From Fratercula arctica (lineage: Eukaryota; Chordata; Aves; Charadriiformes; Alcidae), in contig CANTUZ010000002.1 of assembly GCA_947846985.1 (NCBI GenBank), forward strand, positions 126,566,889 to 126,630,888: DNA of 64,000 bases, written 5' to 3'. A model generated the notes under the pieces. That model made no database searches and was not told the DNA's origin. It was given only the letters and a program-made list of their open reading frames with translations. The translations under genes were made by a program, and so were the position numbers. Shown here piece after piece: positions 51,717-63,040 of this stretch. Position 1 is the stretch's first letter. Every line of letters begins with the position of its first letter.

Positions 51717-54700
51717 GAAGAGAGTAAATAAGGTATTCAGTTCCTGATCAAGCTCACTCCAGTAACTAACAGATGGTGTCAAGTTCTCAAGTTCTCTTGT
51801 CTTCATACCTTACTTTGCACAGACTCAGTGTTCCTAACGTATATTAAGGATTGCACCTGAGGTTTGCTGGTGAAAAAGTCTTCAATTAAAAGGAAAGTTA
51901 TAGTACCTCAGTGTGGGTGAATAAGTGGACTCTATCCTGTCATAAGGAATTAAATTTTAGCAACACTCTTCCATATCATCACTATGAAATCAAATTGTAA
52001 TTGCATGGACTCATACTGTCTTCCATAAATAGTACATTGCATCACCTGAGATTTAAGGACATAAAAGTTCTAGTGAAACTAAAGTGCTTTTTCAACACTC
52101 ATCAAAGACAAAAAAATTATATTGGGGGTTGGCCAATGAATTCTTGCTGTTTAGATTCTTTGCCCAGCAAATCATACAATAATTCTTTCAAGGCTGTGTT
52201 GAACTTAAAAAGAAGCTGCAGCTCACTGAAAAATATATGTCAATGCTTAAACTTCATGAAAAATTCCTTCAGAAAATTCTGGCATTTCTGACATGATGTA
52301 ATCTCTTCACTGGCAACGATTGCACAGAGACAGACAAAATGTTCCACAGGCATTTTTGTGCTATGCAAAAATAACAAACAAGGTATGAGACTCGCTATAC
52401 TGAATATGAGCTTCCAGTAACTGCTGCTAATAGGTCAGTAAAACCTCTGTGGTATTGTGGTATCAACAAGAATTCAGGGGGTAAAATGCATGAGATAATA
52501 TCAGTCTATCATGTTTTTCACACTCTTGGGTGAAAAAAGTCTTGGCCTACTCATGCCCCCAGAGCTGGAGTTATCAGCATTCTGCTTCTCACCTCCAAGG
52601 TCAGGATTAATTTCCTCTTTTCAATACTTTTACCTATGAAGAATGAACTAAATAAATGGAATCGACAGATAAAGTATTTTATGAATAAATTAGGAAGTCT
52701 TTCCCTCCTGTCATTGTCACCCCTTGAAGTGACAGATTAGCTGCTGATCTGAAATCTATCAAGTGAATTCTTGAGCTAACGCCCTCCTGCCCTCCCCAGA
52801 GAAACCCCTAGCTAAATAAAAAACAGCTATAAAAAGATCTTTCTCGCAGAAAGCTAAAGATGCTGAATCTTGCAGCTGCAAGTCTCACTCCACCACACAG
52901 ACTCAAACCTTATATAGGCATTTTCTGCTAGGAGCAATAATATTTTTCCTTTCAGAAAAGCAGGATTTGCAAAGCCTGACAGACTCCACAGACCTCCTTA
53001 TTAGCTGACATTCACTAAGTTTTAACTAAGATCTAAATCTATGTTGTTTATTCACACAGAATGTGCCTTTGGTCCTTATTGCTAATTAATTCACTTTACA
53101 AAGTCATCTGCCTAATGTTTAAAGTTGTTTTACAAACAGGAGGTTCAAAGTTGAGGCTGCCTCTTCATCTTCAGCGTACCTAGCTACGTCTACGTGATAT
53201 GGCACATATGGAATGTAGCATTGTTCATTGATCTAACACACTCAAAATGTGTAGACACCAGGGAACAAATTAAGGGCAAAATCGTCCTCTCAGATCTGTT
53301 GTGCATGGATCAGAGATAAGCAGTACAAATTAGAGCTTTTCTCAGCTGCAATGCACAAATGTTGCTTTGTGAGTTCCCCTCTAGGCTTCAAAAAGAGGTT
53401 GTGCCAGTTTTGCGATAGCGTCCTCTTTGGGCCAGGCAAATCTCTAAGGGTGTGTGGTCTGGCCAAAAAAAGACCATTTACTCTTTCAGGCCTTCGCTCC
53501 CATTAGACGTTTGCACATACACACTTCACTGAACATGAGATCGAATCAATACATGCAGGCCTGCTTGGGAATGAAACATGAGCGCTCAATAAAATAAAGA
53601 AGGAAAGAAATACGTGTACGGTCCCCAGCCTGATGAAGAATTCAAATTGCCTCAGAGTGGTTTTATAGGTTTATACATAGAGCTTGTTTAATTTTCTGTT
53701 AATTCCCTGTGTTGTGTGCTTATTGCAATTTACTTTTACTCTAATTAAAATAAAATATTAGTCAAGGTTGCTGTGTTTATCCTTCATCAATATAGCCGGG
53801 AGAAAGCCAGTGCATGGGTTAATGATGGATTTTCACCTCCCTTTAATGTTCGTGGTGGCTGTGAATTTAGATTTCCATGTGACTAAAAGGGAGGGTGTCC
53901 TGCGTGCTGAACTACACGTGAAGCATGTCTGCTCTTGGTACAACTGTTATATCATATTTCGCTGGTCACTGAGGTAGGTTCTTGTCAGGGCATTGCTACT
54001 TAGGATCCAAGAGACAAATATTGCTAGTGAGACAAATACTGTGAGATTTGTACCTATGATACGTGTAATATGTTTATTTGTGTCAGCCAGAATATTGTTT
54101 CTCGCGTATAGGAGGGAGCAATCTTGTGTTTTGTTTTTGAAATAAGACGCTCTGAAACAATCGAATATATTGAATTCATTTCCAGATACGGCATCAGCGA
54201 TTGGTACGCTGCTAGATAGGTGTTCACGGTGTTTATGGTCTAGTAATCTGCTCCCGGGAAGAGATCCATCATTTCAGTGCTCTGAGGCGTCTGGGCTCCA
54301 AGGTCTGGGAGGGATTTGAGACTCCTGTCTTGGAAATGGGTTTGATCGATTTTGTGCCTAGGATGTGGGAACAGCCACCCCTCCAGTTTCTAAAGAAAAT
54401 TCTCCAGCTCCTGTGAATATTAAGAGTAGCTGAAAATCGGATTATAAATCCAAGGTCATGTACAAAGTCCAAAGCAGGGTTAAAGCTAGTGCCTGCTCTC
54501 AGCAAAAAACCTTTCTTCTCGCCTCATTGAATATTCCTCATTGAAACCATTGCAACTAGTCTGGATTCCTCCTGGTTTGTCAATGTAGTTGAAATTAATT
54601 TGGATCCTAAGACTTGTATCTTTTGTATTTACATCCCCCACCCCCACCCCCAGTATTTATTTTTAAAATGTCACTATTGTCCTGTATTGTCAGCAGAAGA

Positions 54701-56374
54701 CTTTTGAATACTAAGGCTGTAGCATTTTTCTCTTTCAGCTTTCAAAAAGCTTTTTTGCACTGGGACAAGTGCATGACTAGATAATAGTGTGATACCTTTT
54801 CATGATAAAATACTCCTTAGCTAAGGACAGAAATATGCCCTTATCTACTGACGTTGTTTATGAAAGAAATACAACCATCCAGAAAGATAGTGTCTTTTGT
54901 TTTTCTAAATTGTTTAGTTGAAAAAGAGACTCTGATCCACCGATATACAAATAAAAGTCCCATGTTGGCGTCTCTCTGCCTAGGTATCACTCTAAATTCT
55001 TGAAATTACTGAGCCAAAAAAATAAAGGTGGGAGGCAGAGTTTCTGTGGGTGAAGCACAGCATTTCAGATATCATCACAGAGCCTATTCACCAAATTACT
55101 GCAGATAAGAGACTTTTCTTTGCATAAAGGGCATTTATACTCCTCTCAGAATTGTATTTTTATCCCTAAAGACTGAACAATATGATTAGGAGTTCAGTAT
55201 TTGGTGTACCAAAGAGAAGGAAGGAGACATGGCCTCATTCACATGCACTGGCTTCTAGAGTACTCTGGGTTTTTTTTTTTGCAAACATGCACACAGACAT
55301 TAGGCAGAGGACTTTAGATTTGTCTTTGCCTGCAAACTACCTGGAGGATGGTGATATTATCTAGCCCAGACTCATAGATACAAAAGTCATTTTGCCCCAA
55401 ACACAATTTGTGAGTGAGTTCTGTAAAGTCAAGCCAGGTGCCAGTGTCTGAATACTCAGTCTTCTGTACCCTATTTTTATAACTGGAAATGGACAGAGAC
55501 TTTTGTAATTTGATATACTAACATTTTCATAAAATCCAAACATTTTGAAAAGAAGGCAGCCTTAACATTGACAAAAAATGCTCAGCTAGCCATTGTTGAA
55601 ATTATAAAAATTCACCAAACCCCCTTCAGTTTGAATACCAGTGGGTGGAGAAGGCAAATTCTAAGTATTTTAACCAGTTCTTAGAGTGTAGAAAGCATTT
55701 CTAAGGTGTTAGAGGTGAAAATATACATGTTTTTAAAAAGTAAAACGCATGAAATCAAAGGGAGATAGTCTTACTCGTGTACTCTCCAGAGTAGTCCCCT
55801 GTGTAAGGCAAGCAGGATGAGGATTAAAGTTGACAAAAGGGAATTAAATATCAATAAATGACAAACATTTGAGACTGCAAGGAAAACAAGTGCAAAAAGG
55901 ATGGCTGCAAGTCTTTCCCAGTCCCACCAGTTTCAACAGGAATAGGCCTCTTCACTCAGCCTGAGGTCCACCAGGGTCTACTATGGCAGAAGATCTCTGT
56001 CCCTAAAGATCAGTTTTGAGGCTTGAGAAAAGCCAAAGTCAGCTCCAAATTTGTTCACCCCATTCAGAAGAACGGGCTTCCAAAGACAAGAAGGGTGCTG
56101 ATAGATGGTGATCGGGCTTTGGACCAGTGTACAGAAGGAGCATAAAAAGTGAGCAATCATCAACGTTAGCAAAATAGGACCCTTAGGAATTATCTAAAGG
56201 TCATAGAAAATGAATAAATACTAATGCACTTATCATGCAGAATCTGAGAAATTTGCTGTTATGACTGAAATATTATTCAAAGACAAGTATTGTAATTAAG
56301 GTTTTTCTTTTCCCTAGGCAGTGATAAAGAAATGCTGGGTTTATCCTCAGCCTTTAGCCAGCGAGTGCTTTTTT
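51717..56374. other. Anonymous AT-rich DNA with possible conserved non-coding stretches
   Basis: No supported gene. The segment 53640-54250 is non-repetitive, holds several CpG dinucleotides despite low G+C and has TAAT-type homeodomain cores. That is the look of conserved non-coding DNA, but it cannot be tested here. Short C-rich and T-rich tracts are present. Confidence 0.4.
54635..54651. repeat. (CCCCCA)n short tract
   Basis: Three runs of five or more C separated by single A. This is a short G-quadruplex-capable tract on the minus strand with three G runs visible. A similar C-rich tract lies at about 56489-56508. Confidence 0.75.
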
Positions 56375-58010
56375 TCCCCCCTTAATTCTAATGTGAGTTC
56401 TTAATGCAATAACCCTTTCAGATTGAATGAATAGCTAGTTAATTCTTTAAAAGTGCGGCATTCCTGTTGCTAAGCATTTAATTTTGCTCCCCCACCCCCC
56501 CACCCCTCCTTTTCTCTTACTTCCAGGTGCATTCCTGGGCTACAGCAGTTGCTAGTTTGTGTAACCCCATGAAGTCAGAAGGCTTAGGAGCCCCTAGAGC
56601 TAATACAAAATGTATGAGCGTGCCATATCTCGAAATTCCTGCTGTCGGAAGCACCGGCTGGGAGGAGAGGCAGGAAACCTGAAGGGGAAAGGCAGACAGA
56701 AGTCCCGAAGGAAAAAGAAACGGGGAGAGGCAGGGGAAGAAAAAAAAGACAGCCAAGGCAGCTGAGAGCATAAAGAGCACAGGGGATGGGGAAGACCAAA
56801 GACAACCAGAGCTAAGGGCTCAGCTGAGCATGGAGGTGCTGGCGGTATGGAGGCAAACCTCGCTGAGCGATGCTGACGGCGTTCGGAAGGGCACTGGTAG
56901 CCCAGCGCTGATATTAATCAGGTGTCCATCCCCCTTTCCTTCCAGGACATACACTTCCCTCAGAGGAGGAAGCCTGAGCCCACGAGGGGATGGTGCGAAA
57001 CAACTGCAGCAGTCACGACTTCATGCTGTAGGGCCAGGCTGGCACTAAATGGCACACAGGAGTCTGTCCCTCCCCGCACCCAGCCCTTTCTCAGAGGTGC
57101 CAGTCACAGGCACAAAACAGGCTGTAGGACACATACAGGAGATGAGTCTTCTGACACAAAAGCATCAGCAGCATGGCTGTATCCAACTGTCCCATTTTGA
57201 ACGGCAATGAGGGCAGACACGTGCTTATGGCTCTCTGCTTAAGTCTGGGGGAAATGATGTGGCACACGGTTGGGGTCTGCAAGCCTCCAGCACGAGTCTG
57301 GCCACCCTCGCAGCCGGGGGGACTCCAAGAGGCTAAATAAAATAGAGGGCTGCAGCTGGCAGGCTGCAATGCTACCGTCTGCAATGTCTGCGGTTTTCTT
57401 CAGCGCTAGCTTTGCCCGTCTTGTTATAATGAGGCAATTAATACTGATTGCGTACATGATGTGGGCTGCGGGAATGTTGGGGCATAGTGAAACTATCAGT
57501 TAGGCGCAGAGGCAGCTTCAAAACCACTGTGTTTTTGAAGGTATGCAGCATTCCACTCAGTGAAGTCTTAACTGAGATAAAGCTCAGAAGTGTGCTGTTT
57601 TAACCCAAATCTTCCAGTGAGCAACCAGGACAGAAACACGCAAGTAGATGAAAACAGCATAAACATGTATGGGCAGGAGCTATCTCTGCACGGGCTGTGG
57701 CTGCCTTTTACCATGTTACCGGCAAAACTTGGGGATCACTGGTTTGGAAAGGAGAGAAAAAGTGAGACAAAGAGCAAAATCTATTAAGTTGCTGAGGTTC
57801 TTCTGGAGGGCCAACATGTTACGGGAGGATCCCCAGAAGTCCTGCTTAGCCTTGTAAGTGTGTTGTTGTCATTAGGTCCTAGGAAATGGATTTATTTCAT
57901 CACCCTCCTACTTCTTATTCTCTTCACCCACCTTCCTGCTGGCTTTCTCCTCTGTTTGTTAGACGTGCTTCTCGGGGCTGGGATCAGGCAGTAGCAGTAG
58001 AAAGTCCTGT

Positions 58011-58484
58011 TTATTCAGACAAACCCTTTTGTCCTGCTCTGTGTTCTCCTGATTTCCGAGAAAGAACAGAATATTGCAGAGTGGATGGACCCTCCCAGGT
58101 GTGCTCATCCATGCATGATGGGACATCTGCCATCAGCTCCCTAGAACGATGAGAAAACTGGGGCCCGCGGGATGGTGGCAGGGCTGGCTCGCAGGGTTGC
58201 TGCAGAGGAGCCCAGGGCTGCCAGGCTTTCCAGGGCTCCACAGAGATGTGGGGGATCCCAGTCCCAGAGCAAACAGCTGTCTGTGTGTGCAGAGTGCTCC
58301 TCATCTGGGTTGTGCTGGAGGAAAAGGGTGCTGGAGGAAAAGGATGCTGGAGGAGGATGCTCTTTATCCAGCCTGACCCGGACCATTTATAATTTTGTGG
58401 ATCCTGATCTTCTACATGACCCCCAAGCTCAAAGATGCCGCAAGATCCTATTATAGAACTTGCCATCAAAAAACCAAAAAGCAA
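58011..58484 (-). other. Unassigned 157-codon open frame
   Basis: The predicted product is proline- and serine-rich in the middle, with no motif I recognise. Overlapping frames of 65 to 103 codons exist on both strands over the same bases, as expected in a locally G+C-rich stretch. Part of it reads through the 16-bp minisatellite at 58312-58354. Most likely non-coding. Confidence 0.12.
58312..58354. repeat. 16-bp minisatellite, about 2.7 copies
   Basis: GTGCTGGAGGAAAAGG at 58312-58327 and again at 58328-58343, then a partial third copy, ATGCTGGAGGA, at 58344-58354. Confidence 0.92.
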
Positions 58485-59727
58485 GGCCTCTCTCTTGCTT
58501 CAACAGGCTTTAGTGAGGAGCTGGGCTATGTCACGCTTGTGTGGAGGGCAGAATTGTGGAAGAATATACAGCACATTTCGCTTTCAATAGTACCACTTCT
58601 GCTATTGCATTGCAACAGGCCAGCAGGAGTCATTTGCTTTTATGGCAGGAGTGATGTGATGCATGCAAACAGAAAACTCTTTCCCTTTGCCAGAGCACAT
58701 GGATGAAACCCAAACTCTAAAAACAATAAACACACTTTTTCATTCAAGTCTTCCTTGTCCCAGATTTGCTCAGCTGCTGTCTTTGGGATATATGATGCAT
58801 GCCCTGCTACTCCCTGAGCATCTGCTATGGGCCACTACAAGAGACAGAGAAATGGGCTAAAGGGACCTCTAGTTTGAGCCAATATGTGCTTATGAGGCAG
58901 CTCCTGCTTGCACTGTAGGCAATCCAGCATTTGTGCTGTCTGTGCAGCAAAATGAGGGCTCAATTAGAGCATGAGCTAGTATAATTCTGCTAGGTCGTCG
59001 AGACTGGTATAGGTACAAAAAGCACCAAGAGTGCAACAGCACTGGCTCTACAAAATGCAAATTAGAACATATTGTTGCTGAGGATTCTCTGTGTCTCCTC
59101 TAGCTGCTAGCAAAGCTTGTGCCCAAGCCACTATATGGCCATTGCTACTGTTCCTCATATGAGATTGGTAGCAGATGTGTGTCTACATTTTCACACAGAT
59201 GTGAAAAGGAAAGCCTCAGGATCCATGTGTTTCTCTCTCTTGCTGGCCTCCTGATATGTGCATGCCCCGGGATCCTGGCTCCCTCAGGCTATGTCTGTAC
59301 CAATAAAGCAGACAGACGCTGAACAGGGTCCCCAGCCTGGCACATGGTTGCCCAATACAGTCAGGTCACTGGCACGGCTCCTGCTGCTGTTTTTGGTCCT
59401 TCTCTCACAAGCAATGCCTGGGCACAACTGGGAGTTAGCACAGGCCAGAGATAATCCCAGTTGACAGTTTGGGGCTATTTTGGAGGGTAATAAAATATAG
59501 TTATATAGGTATGTTTTTCAGCCTGGACCTGTGTCTGAAAGAGCAGTAAAGTTCATGGGGGAAAAAAGGTAACCTGGCTTCTCTGAATATTAGGACCTAT
59601 TACCCTGTAATGGCATGTGCGTTCTGCTTGCTCTCTAACCTTTCATTATAGGAGACACCAACGATCAGTCCAGATGTTAGCATAAAAATATATGGTTTTG
59701 AAAACTATTAATTTACTAAAACACAAA

Positions 59728-59792
59728 GGAGGGGTGGGTGGGTGGGTGGGACACAACGACACTGGCGGGGGGAAGGTGAAGGGGGTGAGGGG
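59728..59792 (+). repeat. G-quadruplex-prone G-rich cluster with (GGGT)n
   Basis: The first part (59731-59750) is GGGGTGGGTGGGTGGGTGGG: five runs of at least three G with single-base loops, an excellent match to the parallel G-quadruplex pattern. A second set of G runs follows at 59767-59772, 59781-59785 and 59788-59792. No gene start was recognised nearby. Confidence 0.85.
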
Positions 59793-62279
59793 TAATGCTC
59801 TGGAGTCTAGAAAAATGGCTACCTAGTCCACTTTCCTAAATCGCAAGCAAAACCTAAGGTCCGTAAAAAATATTCGCATATCCCTAGCTGTCCCAAGCCA
59901 CTAAAAACTTCCAAGAAGACTACAGAATTTCAAGTCCTTTAGTACAGAAGACTAAAACCTAGAAATCACAGTGTGCCATAGAAAGGGAGAACCTGGACAC
60001 TGCCATGGCCGAAGGCTTCTGAAAGAGGAGGGAGGCAGTGAAGGGGAAATGCCCGTACCACCTGAGGAACTGCGGCTTAGTGCAAAGAAGCTGAGGCAGA
60101 GGATGGGAAACAGAGATGTCAGATGCGGCGAACTTAACGTGAAAAAGACAAACCCCCCTCTACCTACATATTTGCAAAGTTATCCAGCTCTGCATAGCCC
60201 TCCTAGTCATCGAAGTTGTCAGTCCATTTTTAATTCATTCACTAATTTTATTGGATGCAAGGGGGAAGCTTGGGTGCGAGACTGTACATGCAGACCTGTA
60301 GCTCATTTTCTCAGTCCCAAACAAGTCCCCAAGCTTGCCTAGCTTAGAAATTCTCACCTGCTTCTGAATTCTGGGTCTTCAGCAGTGCTCAGAGACCAAG
60401 AGTGGTACTTTTCAAAATCATATGAAAATATGCTTTAAAAGCAGTGGTGGGGATCAATACAGAGATAAATCAGACTTTAGGAGGTGCCAACGCAACAAAC
60501 ATGTCATGACATCCCCTTGCAGCACAGCAGCTGGCTGCTACTGGAAGCGGCACAGACAGGATGGCTGCAGCTATGGTGTTAAGGGACCTGATCCTGCAAA
60601 CCTACTGCAGGCAGAACTGCTGAATCACGGACCAGCTGCACCCTAAAAGCTGAAAGGTCTGGATGTGGAGATGACGATTATAGCCTCAAGCTGAATATAG
60701 AACTGACTGCTCAGGTAGAAAAGCCGTCAAGCAAACAACAGAAAGCCTGAGCAGTGAGACTACGTGACTTCACCTTGTTCAGCCCACCGTGATTTCAGAT
60801 GCAACATGAGCCATTTCTCAGTGGAGTGCAGCAACATACTGGTCTGGTAAAACAGAGCTGCAAACTCCTTAAAAGAGAGAAAAAGGGGAAATATTGTTTT
60901 CCTTTGCCAAATGCATTATCAGCACAACAAAAGAGAAGGAAGCTAATGAGCTGCCGCTAGTTTCACAGCCCTCACACCCTATATGAAAGTTATATATAAA
61001 GTAAGCAACTTGTTTCTTCTACATCCTTATCTTGGTGGTACTGGGATGAAATTGCTTTTGCAGCTTGGTTGCTGAATTGTACCAGTTGTAATCAAGGTCA
61101 TGACATTTATCCCAAACACCCTCAGTATCGATTCTTCATTCTGTTTTGTTTTGAAAATGTTAACAGCACACACTGGCTACATACCAATATAATGAAAAAT
61201 GGTGGGGGAGGGGGGGGTGTCAGGCAAAGCTGCTTGCAGCACACAGTACTGCTGCTTTAAGAGCCGTCTGTGCAGCGCAGAGAATAAGCAGTATGTACTA
61301 GTCTAGGATGAAATGGGCTACAGATAAATTATTAAGCTTTTTTAGGAGGCGGACGGGACATTTTCACCTAGGCTCCAATGCGTGTCATCACATACAGAAA
61401 GAGGATAAACAGGCTTGGCCCAACTTGATGAAAATTGATAGTGACTTACACATCCCTATTCAAAACCAGTCATATCCAGATTAAGGCAGCCTCAGACAGC
61501 AATTTCCAGAATAATCCTACATAACACTTTCCAGGCCTTCCTAATCATTAGTATGTGTTGATTGGAAAAGGGCTTTAACGTGCTGATTCAGAGATTCCAT
61601 GTTTGTTTGCTGAATAACTAGAGGGGAAACATTTTCAAGTTTGTCTTTGCATATTCACTTGGTCCTCTGGCCTATGAAAGGCAAAGGTGTTCTCGTGGAA
61701 GATCCCTGCTGTAGAAAGTCATCCTGCAAATTTTAGCTGGCTGTTTTGGTCTGATTAGATATATCTTTGCATGACTACATGATTTCATCTCAAGGCAAAA
61801 TTTTCAAATCCAATAAACCCATTAAGACTTTTTGGAAAGGAAAAAAAAAGAAAATCAGTCTTAGCCCACAGTCTGAAAGTTAGTGCAATTTATGCGGGCA
61901 ATCTGCCCTCTTCATCTCACAGAGAATTGACACTATTTTTTTCCATGAGAACAGTAAAGGAAACATAATAACATCAGGATGTGTTTCTAAATAGTGTTTC
62001 AAATGGACATTAGGAAACTAGGAGGAAATTCAAACTCTCCAATTCTAAGTATATGGATTATAAATCTCTTCCGACTCCTAATCTTGCAGCATTTGCTGTT
62101 CTGGGTCCAAATTTCTTGCCAACCTCTGTGATGACATGATATGGGACAGCATGTTTGGAGCACACATGGCAGAAGATAATTAGTTACAAGGTTAAAGGAC
62201 TGTCTTTACTTGCCATCCCATACCATCTCTGGGTCCCCACTCTACAGAGGGGGAGGTGGAATTCACCCTTTTGAAATTT

Positions 62280-63040
62280 CCCAGTGTTGGAAGGCACCTC
62301 ATCTTCTTCATATCCCTTCAGAGACCAAGGATCAGTTATAACTAAGCCACCACACCTAAGCCTAAATGTAAAAGTCTTCACTAATTTTAATTTGACTTGC
62401 ACTATGTTGTCTTGCTTTAACGCTTTCATAAATCTTGTAACTAGATTTTTCTCCCTTACATATGATTTAAATCTCATTTGTTGCAAAGCAAGCTGATTAC
62501 TTCTGGCCCTTCCTCTCTTGGACTCAGGGCATAACTGACCATCTTCTTTCTATAGCAAACTTTTACAAACTGGAAGGTCATTATCACCCTTATTTCTTCC
62601 TTTCCTTTTTACTAAATATATAAAGGCTAGTTCATTCAGCCTTTCCTCCTTGGCCACATTTGTTAGAAACTGATCATTCCTGATGCTGTCTTCTGGATAA
62701 TCTCCAGTTGGTACACATCTGTCTTTAAGTGCAATGCCCCAAATTGGCTACAGTACTTCCACTGAGGCTTCTCCAGTGGCAAGTAGAGCAGAATAATTCC
62801 ATTCCTCTGTCTGACATCCAACAGTGCTCTTAAAAACATCCCAGAATGAGACTTGTTCTTTTGCAGCAGCCTCGTACGCATTTGTGGCACTTTGTAAACT
62901 TTAGATACTTTTTCTGCCCTATTGCTACATGGCCCACTTTAAATCCTCAGTCCCAAGTTCCCAGGCTCCACTTGTCCTTTGCGAATCTCCATTTTGCTGC
63001 TTTCAAACTGAAGATGCTCACCTTACTTTGGAATCCTACA
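62280..63040 (-). mobile_element. Ancient, highly diverged CR1-type LINE
   Basis: On the minus strand the reverse transcriptase C-terminal half is still traceable despite stops and frameshifts. YLPLEKPQWKYCSQFGALHL and a following KTDVYQLEIIQKTASGMI (within 62663-62890) align with the CR1 block LYSALVRPHLEYCVQFWGP...LERVQRRATKMI. Next comes KEERLNELAFIYLVKRKG, matching [16 protein letters not shown] segment matching RTRGNGLKLQQGRFR appears as RARSNQLALQQMRFK near 62440-62500. The low-coordinate end, GTGTTGGAAGGCACCTC at about 62284, resembles a decayed CR1 3' UTR. Divergence is far greater than in the other copies. It could belong to an old CR1 or CR1-related (L3-like) family. Both ends are approximate. 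Confidence 0.8.

Larger units (their letters stand above)
56375..62279. other. Relatively G+C-rich segment without a recognisable gene, about 5.9 kb
   Basis: From about 56.5 to 60.7 kb the composition is visibly richer in G+C than the rest of the window, with more CpG, though not to the level of a CpG island. Many overlapping open frames of 60 to 160 codons reflect fewer stop codons; none has a recognisable domain. Within it are a minisatellite (58312), a G-quadruplex cluster (59728) and a G-rich tract (61204-61217). Confidence 0.45.
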
